Assembly: GCA_900549545.1 (NCBI GenBank)
Contig: URPA01000019.1
Location: 1-29,439, forward strand
Direction of reading: 5' to 3'
Source: an uncultured Eubacteriales bacterium
Lineage (GTDB): Bacteria > Bacillota > Clostridia > Oscillospirales > Oscillospiraceae
DNA length: 29,439 nucleotides
In this document: positions 1 to 7,634 of the stretch, piece after piece
Layout of the letters: every line of letters begins with the position of its first letter
How positions within the stretch are numbered: the first letter of the stretch is position 1
Translations under genes and position numbers: made by a program
Notes under the pieces: generated by a model
Seen by the model: the letters and a program-made list of their open reading frames with translations, nothing else
The model's database searches: none
Told to the model about the DNA's origin: nothing

Positions 1-230
1 TTGCATATTGTCTCTTTTTATTTTCGGTGTTGCACTTCACATTATAACCTGCCCACCTCCCTCGTCAGAGGGAGGCAAGGAAGTGAGCAAAGGTTTACAA
101 CTTCCCATTTATCGGGCTGTCATCCATTGGCAGGTGACTGCCTGCTTTGGATAATTTGACAAATAGTCTGACAAAACAGCTTTCAGCAACACCAATTTAA
201 AAAGGAAGCCCTGTGGGGCAAACGCACGAA
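1..230. other. Non-coding upstream region with two small hairpins
   Basis: No convincing ORF is seen here. An 8-bp perfect hairpin (CCTCCCTC gtca GAGGGAGG) lies at 56-75 and a 5-bp one (GGCAG gtga CTGCC) at 129-142. The first resembles one arm of the hairpin-repeat family found elsewhere in the window (2641-2812, 12684-12722, 15978-16089), but the match is only in style. The stretch is probably the end of a neighbouring intergenic region plus the degV upstream region. Confidence 0.5.
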
Positions 231-238
231 TTTGCATA

Positions 239-267
239 GTGACAGGGGGCGTGCATTCTGGTATAAT
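239..267 (+). promoter_or_regulatory. Extended -10 promoter for degV
   Basis: The -35 box is GTGACA (239-244, 5/6 to TTGACA), the spacer is 17 bp, and the -10 box is a perfect TATAAT (262-267) preceded by TGG, an extended -10. The expected start of transcription is near 274, giving a leader of roughly 35 nt before the ATG at 310. This is a vegetative sigma-A type promoter. Confidence 0.8.
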
Positions 268-309
268 ACTTTTACGGACGATGAATTATTTGTTGAGAGA
301 GGTATACAT

Positions 310-1194
310 ATGAACGACTATATTATTGCAACTTCCTCCACCTCCGACCTGACGCGGGATTATCTTGAAGGGCATGACATTCCCTTTGTCAGCTACACCT
401 ACACCATTGGCGATAAGCTCTTTGAGGATGACTGCCGGGAGGACAGCCGCCAGAAGGTTTACGAGGGCATGCGCGCCGGTGACCGGCTCAAAACCTCGAT
501 GATAAACGAGTTTGTGTATTACGACTTTTTCAAGTCCCTGCTCGACACCGGCAAGGATGTCATCTATCTTGACATGTCCCAGAAGATGTCTGTCTCCTTC
601 GTTAACGCAAACAAGGCGGCCGATATGATCCGCCCCGAGTACCCCGAGCGGCGGCTGTATGTGATGGACACGCTCTGCATCTCCGGCGGCCTCGGCCTGC
701 TGGTGGAGAACATGGTCCGCCGCAAGGAAGCGGGCATGAGCTTTGACGAGGTCATCAAGTGGGGAGAGGATAACAAGCTGAAAATCGCCCACCGCTTCAC
801 GGTGGATGACCTGAACTACCTCAAGGAGGGCGGCCGCGTCTCCAATGCCGCGGCGCTGGTCGGCTCGCTGCTTTCCGTAAAGCCCGTGCTCTATGTCCCC
901 GATAGGGGCACGCTCGATGTGGCGCAGAAGGTGCGCGGGCGCAAAAAGGCCCTCGCCGCCATTCTTGACGGCATCAAGCACGACCTTGAGCAGGTGGACA
1001 CCAATGGCCTTGAGATGCACATTCTTCAGGCCGACTGCCGCGCCGACGCGGAGTTTGTGCGTGATGAGGTGAAGAAGGCCTTCCCCGATATGGGCGAGAT
1101 AAGCATTACAAGCCTCGGCGTCGTCATCGGCGCGCACTGCGGCCCCGGCCTGCTGACAGTGTTCTATCTCTGCAATGGCCGCCAGCCCATGTAA
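310..1194 (+). CDS. DegV family fatty-acid-binding protein
   Basis: A 294-aa cytosolic protein of the DegV family. Members bind one long-chain fatty acid between two alpha/beta domains, and Gram-positive FakB proteins of this family present it to the kinase FakA. The N-terminus carries the family's TSSTSDL segment (about residues 8-14), the central region contains LKTSMIN, and the C-terminus contains GVVIGAHCGPG, the usual glycine-rich lipid/head-group loop. The length is normal. The start was set at the ATG at 310, preceded by GAGAGAGG, rather than an in-frame ATG 78 bases upstream that lies upstream of the -10 box. The gene appears monocistronic, with its own promoter and a strong terminator. 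No fakA-like kinase gene is in the window, so the partner is unknown. Confidence 0.93.
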   Translation: MNDYIIATSSTSDLTRDYLEGHDIPFVSYTYTIGDKLFEDDCREDSRQKVYEGMRAGDRLKTSMINEFVYYDFFKSLLDTGKDVIYLDMSQKMSVSFVNANKAADMIRPEYPERRLYVMDTLCISGGLGLLVENMVRRKEAGMSFDEVIKWGEDNKLKIAHRFTVDDLNYLKEGGRVSNAAALVGSLLSVKPVLYVPDRGTLDVAQKVRGRKKALAAILDGIKHDLEQVDTNGLEMHILQADCRADAEFVRDEVKKAFPDMGEISITSLGVVIGAHCGPGLLTVFYLCNGRQPM

Positions 1195-1210
1195 TATAGG
1201 TAAAATCGAC

Positions 1211-1246
1211 AAGAAAGCCCTGCACCATCCGGTGCAGGGCTTTCTT
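1211..1246. terminator. Terminator between degV and the convergent rubredoxin gene
   Basis: A perfect 16-bp stem (AAGAAAGCCCTGCACC, with its complement at 1231-1246) closes a 4-nt ATCC loop. The right arm ends in TTTCTT and is followed by a T-rich stretch. It lies 16 bases after the degV stop and is symmetrical enough to stop transcription of the convergent minus-strand rubredoxin operon too. Confidence 0.85.
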
Positions 1247-1282
1247 GCGTTTATTCAGTGGAATTACTCGTATTCGGTGGAA

Positions 1283-1417
1283 TTACTCGGCAGGGCTGAA
1301 CTCGTCCTTACCGGCGCCGCAGAGCTCGCAGGCGAAATCATCGGGAAGGTCTTCCCACTTCACGCCGGCGGCGTCCTCATCGTACTCCCAGCCGCAGAGG
1401 TTGCAGACATACTTCAT
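1283..1417 (-). CDS. Short rubredoxin-like protein
   Basis: A 44-aa protein beginning MKYVCNLCGWEYDED. It has two CxxC pairs (Cys5/Cys8 and Cys30/Cys33), the rubredoxin knuckles that hold one Fe(SCys)4 centre for electron transfer. It keeps the family's DLPDDF and GAGKDEF segments but lacks the loop of about ten residues normally found after the first knuckle, so it is shorter than typical 52-54 aa rubredoxins. A GGAGG site lies 8 bases before the ATG. It is last in a minus-strand row after perR and rubrerythrin, so it probably donates electrons to the rubrerythrin. The sequence around the stop codon is duplicated in tandem (1258-1290). Confidence 0.88.
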   Translation of the reverse strand: MKYVCNLCGWEYDEDAAGVKWEDLPDDFACELCGAGKDEFSPAE

Positions 1418-1450
1418 GTTAATTTCCTCCTCAGAATTATTTTTAAGTGC

Positions 1451-1470
1451 GGGCGGGGGAAACCCCGCCC
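1451..1470 (-). other. Intercistronic GC hairpin between rubrerythrin and rubredoxin
   Basis: GGGCGGGG GAAA CCCCGCCC is a perfect 8-bp stem with a 4-nt loop in the 67-base gap between the two genes. In the direction of transcription (minus) it is not followed by a T-run, so it is more likely an mRNA-stabilising, processing or attenuating hairpin than a full terminator. Confidence 0.6.
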
Positions 1471-1484
1471 GTTATATTGCCTTA

Positions 1485-2054
1485 TTACTTGCCGAAGTAA
1501 CGGTCCAGCAGGCCCTGGAAAGCCTTGCCGTGGCGGGCCTCGTCGCGGGCCATCTCATGGACGGTGTCATGGATAGCGTCGAGGTTATACTTCTTTGCAA
1601 GCTTTGCAAGCTCGAACTTGCCTGCGGTGGCGCCGTTCTCGGCCTCAACGCGCATGGCGAGGTTCTTCTTGGTGCTGTCGGTGACGACTTCGCCCAGAAG
1701 CTCGGCAAACTTGGCGGCGTGCTCGGCCTCCTCAAGGCCGGCCTTCTCCCAGTACATGCCGATTTCGGGATAACCCTCGCGGTGGGCAACTCTCGCCATG
1801 GCGAGATACATGCCGACCTCGGTGCACTCACCCTCGAAGTTGGCCTTAAGACCGGCAATGATCTCAGCCTTGACCTCCTCGGGGACATCAGCGCCAAACT
1901 GCTTGCCAACGCCGACAACGTGCTCGGCGGCCCAGGTCATATCGCTCTTCTGCTCGGTGAACTTGGAGCCGGGAACCTTGCACTGGGGGCAGAACTCAGG
2001 GGGAGTATCGCCTTCATGAACATAACCGCATACGGGGCAGACCCACTTTTTCAT
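1485..2054 (-). CDS. Reverse rubrerythrin (N-terminal rubredoxin domain, peroxide reductase)
   Basis: A 189-aa protein that reduces hydrogen peroxide, and in related clostridial proteins oxygen, to water using NADH-derived electrons. The N-terminal rubredoxin domain has Cys6/Cys9 and Cys22/Cys25 (CPVCGY ... FCPQC). It is followed by a four-helix ferritin-like diiron domain with the ligand signatures ECTEVGMY, EEAEH, EAENG and DEARH. Domain order is the reverse of classical rubrerythrin, as in clostridial revRbr proteins. The start is preceded by GGAGG seven bases upstream. It lies between perR and rubredoxin in the same orientation, an arrangement comparable to the rbr operon of Desulfovibrio vulgaris. 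PerR control is expected, although no clear PerR box was found. Confidence 0.93.
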   Translation of the reverse strand: MKKWVCPVCGYVHEGDTPPEFCPQCKVPGSKFTEQKSDMTWAAEHVVGVGKQFGADVPEEVKAEIIAGLKANFEGECTEVGMYLAMARVAHREGYPEIGMYWEKAGLEEAEHAAKFAELLGEVVTDSTKKNLAMRVEAENGATAGKFELAKLAKKYNLDAIHDTVHEMARDEARHGKAFQGLLDRYFGK

Positions 2055-2122
2055 AATAATACCTCCAAAATTTCATATGTAAAATTTATTTTTATTGCCC
2101 TTTTCGGGGCAGTAAAAGCTGT

Positions 2123-2518
2123 TTAGTTGGAACACTCGCGGCACAATCCGCTGATGTTCAGCGCCACGCGCTCGGCGGCGCAGTCGATATCCCCGGCAAG
2201 CTCACCGGCAAGAGCGTTCACGCTCTCGGGAAGCTCCATATCCATCACGCGCCCGCAGCGGCGGCAGATAAAATGAGCGTGCGGGTCGGTGCGCCCGTCA
2301 AAGCGGTCCTGCCCTGCCACATGGGCGACGCACTGCGCAAGCCCCTCCTCCTGCAAGACGGAGAGGTTGCGGTACACCGTGCCGAGGCTCAGCTCCGGAT
2401 AATCGGGCTTGAGCTGCCTGTAAAGCTCATCGACCGAGGGATGTTCTTTTGTCGCGGCAAGAGCGCCAAGCACCGCCGTGCGCTTCCTGCTGTTTTTTCT
2501 TCTAATATCCATACGCAT
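2123..2518 (-). CDS. perR: PerR-type Fur family peroxide-responsive repressor
   Basis: A 131-aa Fur-family metalloregulator. An N-terminal winged helix (LSLGTVYRNLSVLQEEG, about residues 43-59) is followed by the metal-binding domain. The likely regulatory metal ligands are His26, Asp74 (in DRFD), His80, His82 and Asp93; Asp at the RFD position matches PerR rather than Fur. The structural zinc site is Cys85xxCys88 plus Cys126xxCys129. Its position directly upstream of rubrerythrin and rubredoxin supports peroxide sensing. The ATG at 2518 has no strong Shine-Dalgarno sequence; a second in-frame ATG lies six bases downstream. It is transcribed from the promoter at 2553-2581. Confidence 0.88.
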   Translation of the reverse strand: MRMDIRRKNSRKRTAVLGALAATKEHPSVDELYRQLKPDYPELSLGTVYRNLSVLQEEGLAQCVAHVAGQDRFDGRTDPHAHFICRRCGRVMDMELPESVNALAGELAGDIDCAAERVALNISGLCRECSN

Positions 2519-2552
2519 TTAATTTCAGTAATAATTCCTAATTTCTGGCTTA

Positions 2553-2581
2553 TTTATATCATATCCCTGCAATTTTGTAAA
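2553..2581 (-). promoter_or_regulatory. Extended -10 promoter for perR-rubrerythrin-rubredoxin
   Basis: On the minus strand, TTTACA (complement of 2576-2581), a 17-bp spacer and TATAAA (complement of 2553-2558) preceded by TGA. It lies 34 bases upstream of the perR ATG. This is the only good promoter seen for the three genes. No 7-1-7 PerR box matching TTATAATnATTATAA was found nearby. Confidence 0.75.
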
Positions 2582-2640
2582 GAGAAAATTTTGTGAATTT
2601 TCTTTGTACGAGTTTTTTGCACAGACTTCCGTCACTCCCC

Positions 2641-2812
2641 TTGCCTCGCCTTGTCGCAACAAGGAGAGGTGGCTTGACGCGAAGCGGCAAGACGGAGAGG
2701 ATACCCCCTTGCACTGTATATTCTTGCACCATGTACAGATTGCACGCTTCGCGCAGGATACCCTCTCAGGCGCTCCGCGCCAGCTCTCCCAGTGGGAGAG
2801 CCAAGAGGCGGC
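2641..2812. repeat. Repeat-rich intergenic region with two hairpin elements
   Basis: Between perR and spoIIP. The first element has a CCTTGT cgca ACAAGG hairpin (2649-2664) followed by GAGAGGTGGC and an imperfect CTTG/CAAG arm. The second (about 2758-2806) contains GGCGC tcc GCGCC and GCTCTCCC agt GGGAGAGC (2783-2801). Read on the minus strand it starts CTTGGCTCTCCC and ends CCTGAGAGGGTAT, the same framework as the element at 15978-16089 and partly that at 12684-12722. This is a dispersed palindromic repeat, not coding sequence. Confidence 0.7.
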
Positions 2813-2835
2813 TGAAAATTTGCCACGCATGCGTA

Positions 2836-3894
2836 CTATTCCTCCCCTGTCTCCACCAGCTCCGCGAGGGCGGGGGCGGCGGCGTTGCCGAAAAGGCGGA
2901 TGGCGGCCAGTGCCTCCTGCAAGGTGTTGCCGTTGCTGCCGACCTCAATTATCATCGAGCCGGGGGTCAGATGCTGGTTATAGCGCTGCTGCACGAGGGA
3001 CACCGGGCGCATGAGCGTGGGGTGCGCCTCCGAAACTCTCTGCTGCAAATAGAGCGCGAGGGATAAGTTCGTCTGCCAGTTCGGATGCTCAAGGCCGGAG
3101 GCGTCGGTCCCCACAAGGAGCATCACCTGACTTGCGCAGACGCCCTGCTCCTCGGCAACCGTCTTATACACCACGCCGTCCGCGCCGAGCGCGTCCCGGT
3201 GCAGGTCGATGACCATGGCGATGTCCGGATACTGCTCAAGATACTCCTCGATGGCGGCACCCGAGCGGGTATAGGAGCCGGTATAGCTCGGGTAGTCGTA
3301 TATCTCCCGGTCGTGGATGACCTTCAGCCCCGCCTCCTCGAAAATTTTCGTCAGCTCATCGCCCACGCGCACTATGTTATAACGCGTGTCGGAGGTTCGG
3401 CTGTTGTCCTCCGCGTCATAGCGGTCAAGCCCCGCCTGGGTGTAGGCCTCGCTCCCGTGGGTGTGGATGATGAGAATCTGCGGCCCCTCCGCTGGGAGGC
3501 TCAGCTGCGGGCCGTCTGCCAGAATGGCGCTTATATCCGGGCTGTAATCCGTCTCGTTTTTTATGCTCAGCCCGCCCTGTATGGTCGTCTCCTGTGCCTC
3601 CTCCGCCCCGCTGTCAAGCACAGCGGAGAGCGTCGCCGTGCTGGGCTTCGGCGTCTCTGGCGCGGGCTCGGGCATTGGCTCCGGGCTTGGCTGCTCCGTT
3701 TCCAGCGCGACAGCCGGGGCCGCCGGGGCGGGTGATACTGTGTCGGTATAGGTCACACCCTGCATGCGCCCCGCCTCGATACGCTCATAGAGCGCCGTCT
3801 CCAGCCGCTCATATACACCCAGCGCCGAGAGCATATATACCCCCAGCGCGGTGAGCCCTATCACCGCAAGCCGTTTCGCCGCTTTTATCTCCAT
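2836..3894 (-). CDS. spoIIP: Stage II sporulation protein P (SpoIIP)
   Basis: A 352-aa membrane-anchored cell-wall amidase/endopeptidase of the SpoIID-SpoIIM-SpoIIP engulfment complex, which thins septal peptidoglycan so the mother cell can engulf the forespore. It has a short N-terminal membrane segment (about residues 8-25), a Pro/Ala/Glu-rich linker, then the catalytic domain with ILIIHTHGSEAY, a central VIDLHRDA motif and the C-terminal IIEVGSNGNTLQEAL motif carrying the expected zinc ligands. The ATG at 3894 has GGGGGAG five bases upstream; the open frame continues upstream into a repeat but with no better start. The usual neighbour gpr is absent here. Sporulation-specific (sigma-E) expression is expected from the family, but no convincing sigma-E boxes were seen. 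Confidence 0.93.
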   Translation of the reverse strand: MEIKAAKRLAVIGLTALGVYMLSALGVYERLETALYERIEAGRMQGVTYTDTVSPAPAAPAVALETEQPSPEPMPEPAPETPKPSTATLSAVLDSGAEEAQETTIQGGLSIKNETDYSPDISAILADGPQLSLPAEGPQILIIHTHGSEAYTQAGLDRYDAEDNSRTSDTRYNIVRVGDELTKIFEEAGLKVIHDREIYDYPSYTGSYTRSGAAIEEYLEQYPDIAMVIDLHRDALGADGVVYKTVAEEQGVCASQVMLLVGTDASGLEHPNWQTNLSLALYLQQRVSEAHPTLMRPVSLVQQRYNQHLTPGSMIIEVGSNGNTLQEALAAIRLFGNAAAPALAELVETGEE

Positions 3895-3917
3895 TGCACT
3901 CCCCCCTGCGTCAGATG

Positions 3918-4057
3918 AAATGAAAACCGCTCCGCTTCCGCCAAGCGTGGCGAAATCTCCGCTTTTTTCATTCCATCTTCCTTTTCCGAATCGAACCCGC
4001 TCCGCTGGGCTTCGCTTCGGTTTGTTACTGTCAAATGAAAACCGCTCCGCTTTCGCC
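3918..4057. repeat. Pair of 25-bp direct repeats upstream of spoIIP
   Basis: AAATGAAAACCGCTCCGCTT plus YCGCC occurs at 3918-3942 and 4033-4057 with one mismatch. A related CCGCTCCGCTGGGCTTCGCT segment lies between them. The region is open in the spoIIP frame but lies upstream of its best ribosome binding site, so it is treated as non-coding. Confidence 0.6.
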
Positions 4058-4111
4058 GTCTGCTTAAGCAATCTTATGCTTTGTCCGCGCAGTATATTCC
4101 CGCGATGAGGA

Positions 4112-4140
4112 TTTACAATTTTCGCAGTCTTTGATATAAT
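4112..4140 (+). promoter_or_regulatory. Extended -10 promoter of the TSCPD-sleB-rsmG operon
   Basis: TTTACA (4112-4117), a 17-bp spacer and a perfect TATAAT (4135-4140) preceded by TGA. It lies 45 bases before the first ATG at 4186. It probably drives the four tightly packed genes to the terminator at 7617-7648. Confidence 0.82.
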
Positions 4141-4185
4141 TAAAAATTAGCAAAACCCACCATTAACTACAACAGGAGAGATATC

Positions 4186-4437
4186 ATGAACTTTTCATAC
4201 AGACCCAAGGGAGTCTGCTCCCAGAATATGGACATTGAGATCGAGGACGGCAAGGTCACGGGCCTCAAGGTCATGGGCGGCTGCTCCGGCAACCTTCAGG
4301 GCATAGCCAAGCTCATTGAGGGCATGGAGGTCGACGAGGTCATAAACCGCCTTGAGGGCATCCGCTGCGGCTTCAAAAAGACCTCCTGCCCCGACCAGCT
4401 CGCCAAGGCTCTGCGGCAGATAAAGGAAGAGCTGTGA
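4186..4437 (+). CDS. TSCPD domain protein (TIGR03905 type)
   Basis: An 83-aa protein that is essentially one TSCPD domain, named for the conserved motif seen here as KKTSCPDQLA (about residues 64-73). Four cysteines (11, 33, 61, 68) could bind a metal. The domain is known as a C-terminal zinc-ribbon-like part of some class II ribonucleotide reductases and as small stand-alone proteins of unknown function in clostridia. A GGAGAG site lies seven bases before the ATG. Its stop overlaps the next gene's GTG start by four bases (GTGA), implying translational coupling. No biochemical function is assigned. Confidence 0.85.
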   Translation: MNFSYRPKGVCSQNMDIEIEDGKVTGLKVMGGCSGNLQGIAKLIEGMEVDEVINRLEGIRCGFKKTSCPDQLAKALRQIKEEL

Positions 4438-5336
4438 GCTCAAAGCCGCGCCGTATCCTCGCCGCGCTCTGCCTCTGCTTTCTTCTTGCCGCCTGCGGCA
4501 GGGAGGAGGCCGCCGCCCCCAGCCCCACGCCGGAGCCTTCCGCGCCCATTCCCCTGCCCATCGCGCGGCCTGAGGCGGAATACCCCAGCGTCCCCGTGTA
4601 TTTTGACGGACTTTTGAGCGCAAGGGGCTACCTCCATAACGGCGTTATCTTCATCTCCCCGCAGCCGCTCTGCGACTATTACGGGCTTGAGCTTACGGAG
4701 CGGACAGAGGGCGACAGCGCCGTGCTGACCATCGGCGGAGTGGAGCTGTTGGCAAAGCTCGGGCAGGGCTATATGGCCATGGACGGGCGCTATCTCTACA
4801 CGCCTGAGGACTATATAATTGTCGACGGCCATGTGTGCCTCCCCTGTGACGCGGCGGGGCGCATCTTCGGCATCAGCCTCACAGCGGCGGAGGACCTCTC
4901 CCGCGCTGACGGGGAGCTGACCGCCCTGCGCCTCTTGCAGGGCGGGGAGGATTATTACGCCACCCACTACCCGCAGGAGGATGTGTACTGGCTCTCCCGA
5001 ATCATCTATGCCGAGACGAGGGATCAGCCCATGGCGGGGCTTATCGGCGTGGGTAATGTGGTCTATAACCGCTTAAACAGTGACGATTTTCCCGACACGG
5101 TGTTTGATGTTATCTTCGATCGGAAGCACACTGTGCAGTTCGACCCCGCCGCCACCGGCGGCGTGCTGGGTGAGCCGGATGAGCGCTCGGTAATCGCGGC
5201 GTATCTCTGCTTTGAGGGCTACAATACCGTGGGAGACAGCCTCTATTTCGTCAATCCCGACAAGGGCGACAGCGGCTGGTTCGAGCAGGCGCTGGAGCCG
5301 GTCATCTCCCTCGGCGACCATGATTTTTATAAATAA
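4434..5336 (+). CDS. SleB-like cell-wall hydrolase lipoprotein
   Basis: A 300-aa lipoprotein beginning at a GTG coupled to the preceding stop. A signal sequence ends in the lipobox LAAC (Cys21), so it should be anchored outside the membrane. Residues about 50-150 resemble a copper-amine-oxidase-N-type peptidoglycan-associated domain (YLHNGVIFISPQPL and VDGHVCLP strands). Residues about 180-300 form a cell-wall hydrolase domain of the SleB/Hydrolase_2 type, with WLSRIIYAETRDQPMAG containing the probable catalytic Glu, VGNVVYNRL and the C-terminal GDHDFY. SleB enzymes are lytic transglycosylases that digest spore cortex, but a vegetative or sporulation role is equally possible here. It is followed 14 bases later by rsmG. 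Confidence 0.87.
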   Translation: MSSKPRRILAALCLCFLLAACGREEAAAPSPTPEPSAPIPLPIARPEAEYPSVPVYFDGLLSARGYLHNGVIFISPQPLCDYYGLELTERTEGDSAVLTIGGVELLAKLGQGYMAMDGRYLYTPEDYIIVDGHVCLPCDAAGRIFGISLTAAEDLSRADGELTALRLLQGGEDYYATHYPQEDVYWLSRIIYAETRDQPMAGLIGVGNVVYNRLNSDDFPDTVFDVIFDRKHTVQFDPAATGGVLGEPDERSVIAAYLCFEGYNTVGDSLYFVNPDKGDSGWFEQALEPVISLGDHDFYK

Positions 5337-5350
5337 CAGTGGAGCTAACT

Positions 5351-6055
5351 ATGCTTGAAGAAATTTTGAAGGACGGCTTTGCCGCGCTCAATATCAGCCC
5401 CGACGCTGCCGCTTATGAGCGCTACCGGGTCTATTTTGAATATCTCGAGGAGATGAACAAGGTCATGAACCTGACCGCCATTTCCGGCGAGGAGGATGTC
5501 GCGCGCATGCATTTTCTTGACTGCGCGGCGCTCCTTGGTTTTGCGGCGCTTCGCGGCAAGCGCGTTATCGACATTGGCAGCGGCGCGGGCTTTCCCGGTC
5601 TGGCGCTGAAAATTGCCTGCCCGGAGATGGACATCACCCTTCTTGACAGTCTCGATAAACGCATCGGCTTTCTCAAAAACCTCACCGAAAAGTTAGGGCT
5701 TTCAGGCGTCGAGTGCGTGCATATGCGGGCGGAGGAGGCCCCGGCTGAATACCGACAGAGCTTTGATTTTGCCCTGTCGCGCGCCGTTGCGCGGCTGTCG
5801 GTTCTCTCGGAGCTGTGCCTGCCGTTTGTGAAAAAGGGCGGGTATTTCATCGCCATGAAGGGGCCCGACTGCACTGATGAGCTTAACGAGGCCAAGCGCG
5901 CCATCGCCCTTCTGGGCGGTGAGATTGCGGGTGTTGAAAACTACACCATCCCCGGCACGGATATTACCCACTCGGCTGTCATCATCCGCAAGGTGAAGGA
6001 CAGCCCTGCCCGCTATCCCCGCCGCTGGGCGCAGATAAAAAAACAGCCGCTGTAA
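5351..6055 (+). CDS. rsmG: 16S rRNA (guanine-527 N7)-methyltransferase RsmG
   Basis: A 234-aa SAM-dependent methyltransferase that modifies G527 of 16S rRNA in the 530 loop. It carries MNLTAISGEED and MHFLDC in the N-terminal part, the SAM-binding motif VIDIGSGAGFPGLALKI (about residues 75-91), the acidic TLLDSLDKRIGFL strand and the SRAVARL segment with the family's conserved arginine. The ATG at 5351 was chosen because GGAG lies six bases upstream; an in-frame GTG 12 bases earlier has no ribosome binding site. In many Firmicutes rsmG sits near mnmG or parAB, but here it is inside an envelope-gene operon, which is unusual. Confidence 0.95.
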   Translation: MLEEILKDGFAALNISPDAAAYERYRVYFEYLEEMNKVMNLTAISGEEDVARMHFLDCAALLGFAALRGKRVIDIGSGAGFPGLALKIACPEMDITLLDSLDKRIGFLKNLTEKLGLSGVECVHMRAEEAPAEYRQSFDFALSRAVARLSVLSELCLPFVKKGGYFIAMKGPDCTDELNEAKRAIALLGGEIAGVENYTIPGTDITHSAVIIRKVKDSPARYPRRWAQIKKQPL

Positions 6056-6068
6056 GAGGCTGGAAGGT

Positions 6069-7634
6069 GTGGACAAGATGAGGCAAAAAGGGAATTTTTT
6101 TGAGCGCCTGCCATATTTTTTCAGGCTGCTTTTCTGTATATATATCGTTCTTGCGATACTGTGCGCCTATGTCTTTGACAGTCCGGACAGCTACCGGGCC
6201 TTTGCTCCGCTGTCCTGCTCTAACGCGGTTGTCATCCTGCCGGCGCTGCTTCTTTTGGCCTGCGCGCTGTTTTTCACTCTGCGCGAGAGCCGCTCCCGGC
6301 GCGCTCCTATGTCCGACAGGCGGTTTTATCTCGTAATTTCCGCCGTGTTTCTCGCCGTGTTCGCGGCCCAGCTTTTTATTGTTGACCACATCTGGATAAA
6401 CACCGGCTGGGATGTGCGCACTATAATGGACGCGGCCTATGAGCTTGTGACTCAGCCCGAGCTGGGTGCGCAGAGCCTCTATTACCTGAGCGTCTATCCC
6501 AACAACCTCATTGTTGTTTACCTCTCCGCGCTTATGTTCAAGGCAGGCATGGTAATTTTCCCGCGCAATCCCTATCTTTTCAACTTCATCTGCTCGGCGT
6601 TCTCGGTCTGCGTCTCGGTGTATTTAGCGGTGCTGTGCGTGTATAAGCTCTCCGGCAGTCGGCGCCTTACCGTTGCCGGAATTGTCATCGGCGTTCCGCT
6701 CATTGCCCTCTCCCCGTGGATAGTTATCCCATATACCGATACTTTTGGGATGATTTTCCCTGCTGCCACTCTGTTCTGCCTTGTTTTCTGCCGTAAAAAG
6801 TACCTCAAGTTTGGCGTTGCGGCGGCGCTGTGCGCGCTGGGTTATCAGATAAAGCCCACAAACATTATCCCGCTTATAGCGCTGGTTCTGGTGGGCGGCT
6901 GTTATCTGCTGGGCGACGCCGTACGGCACAGGCCATGGCTGCGCCGGGCGGGAGCGGCTGTCCTCGCGCTGCTTATCGGCGCGGGCATAACGTTTGGCGC
7001 GGCTGCGCTTATAAAGAGCGATGACGCCACCGTGCTCGACGCCGATGAGCAAACGCCCCTGTCGCACTTTCTCAACATGGGCTTCAACCGCTCCTCTCAT
7101 GGTATGTTCAGCTATGAGGATGTTCTCTTTTCCGCTACATTTTCCGATGTCGCGTCCAGAAGTCAGGCCAATTTTGAAAGCTTCAGGGCGCGCGTTTCCG
7201 ACATGGGAATCGTCGGCCTTGCGCGGCATTTTGCGCAGAAAACCGTCTCCAATTATAATGACGGGACCTTCAGCTGGGGCCGCGAGGGCGGATTTTACGA
7301 CTATGTGCCGCCGGAGCGCGGCGCGCTTGACGGTGCGCTGCGCGGCTTCTATTATAACCACGGCGAAAATTACGGCAGCTTTGCCTTTATTGAGCAATGC
7401 CTGTGGCTGCTGGTGCTCCTATGCCTCTGCTTCAATGCCCTCCCCGGCGGCGGCAGGGGTGCGGATTACGTGTCCATGTGCCTGATGGGTCAGTCCCTGT
7501 TTCTGCTGCTCTTTGAATGCAGAGCCCGGTATCTGTATATGTTCTCCCCGCTCTTTGTTGTCATGGCCTGTCTTGGGCTAAAGAACGCAGCGGGGCTGAT
7601 AAATCGTCTTAAAATGAAAAAAGCAAGCCGATAA
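6069..7634 (+). CDS. Polytopic membrane protein, possible GT-C glycosyltransferase
   Basis: A 521-aa integral membrane protein with about ten to twelve hydrophobic segments. A large first outer loop contains NTGWDVRTIMDAAYEL and SLYYLSVYPNNL, and a long soluble loop after the middle (about 325-430) has FNRSSHGMFSYED and NDGTFSWGREGGFYDY. This organisation, with an acidic residue in the first outer loop, resembles the GT39/PMT-like GT-C glycosyltransferases that use polyprenyl-phosphate sugars, but no decisive motif was recognised and no sugar-donor genes are nearby. The GTG at 6069 gives the longest product; an ATG at 6078 is an alternative, as neither has ideal Shine-Dalgarno spacing. The stop codon lies in the loop of the terminator. 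Confidence 0.6.
   Translation: MDKMRQKGNFFERLPYFFRLLFCIYIVLAILCAYVFDSPDSYRAFAPLSCSNAVVILPALLLLACALFFTLRESRSRRAPMSDRRFYLVISAVFLAVFAAQLFIVDHIWINTGWDVRTIMDAAYELVTQPELGAQSLYYLSVYPNNLIVVYLSALMFKAGMVIFPRNPYLFNFICSAFSVCVSVYLAVLCVYKLSGSRRLTVAGIVIGVPLIALSPWIVIPYTDTFGMIFPAATLFCLVFCRKKYLKFGVAAALCALGYQIKPTNIIPLIALVLVGGCYLLGDAVRHRPWLRRAGAAVLALLIGAGITFGAAALIKSDDATVLDADEQTPLSHFLNMGFNRSSHGMFSYEDVLFSATFSDVASRSQANFESFRARVSDMGIVGLARHFAQKTVSNYNDGTFSWGREGGFYDYVPPERGALDGALRGFYYNHGENYGSFAFIEQCLWLLVLLCLCFNALPGGGRGADYVSMCLMGQSLFLLLFECRARYLYMFSPLFVVMACLGLKNAAGLINRLKMKKASR

Noticed and set aside
286..1212. A 308-codon minus-strand frame opposite degV
   Set aside because: No family match and no ribosome site, and it overlaps a clear DegV gene completely.
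2519..2600. A PerR box upstream of perR
   Set aside because: The AT-rich segment around 2529-2545 matches TTATAATnATTATAA too poorly to be called.
2593..3066. Plus-strand frames across the repeat region before spoIIP
   Set aside because: They run through hairpin repeats and into the antisense of spoIIP; there is no ribosome site or domain.
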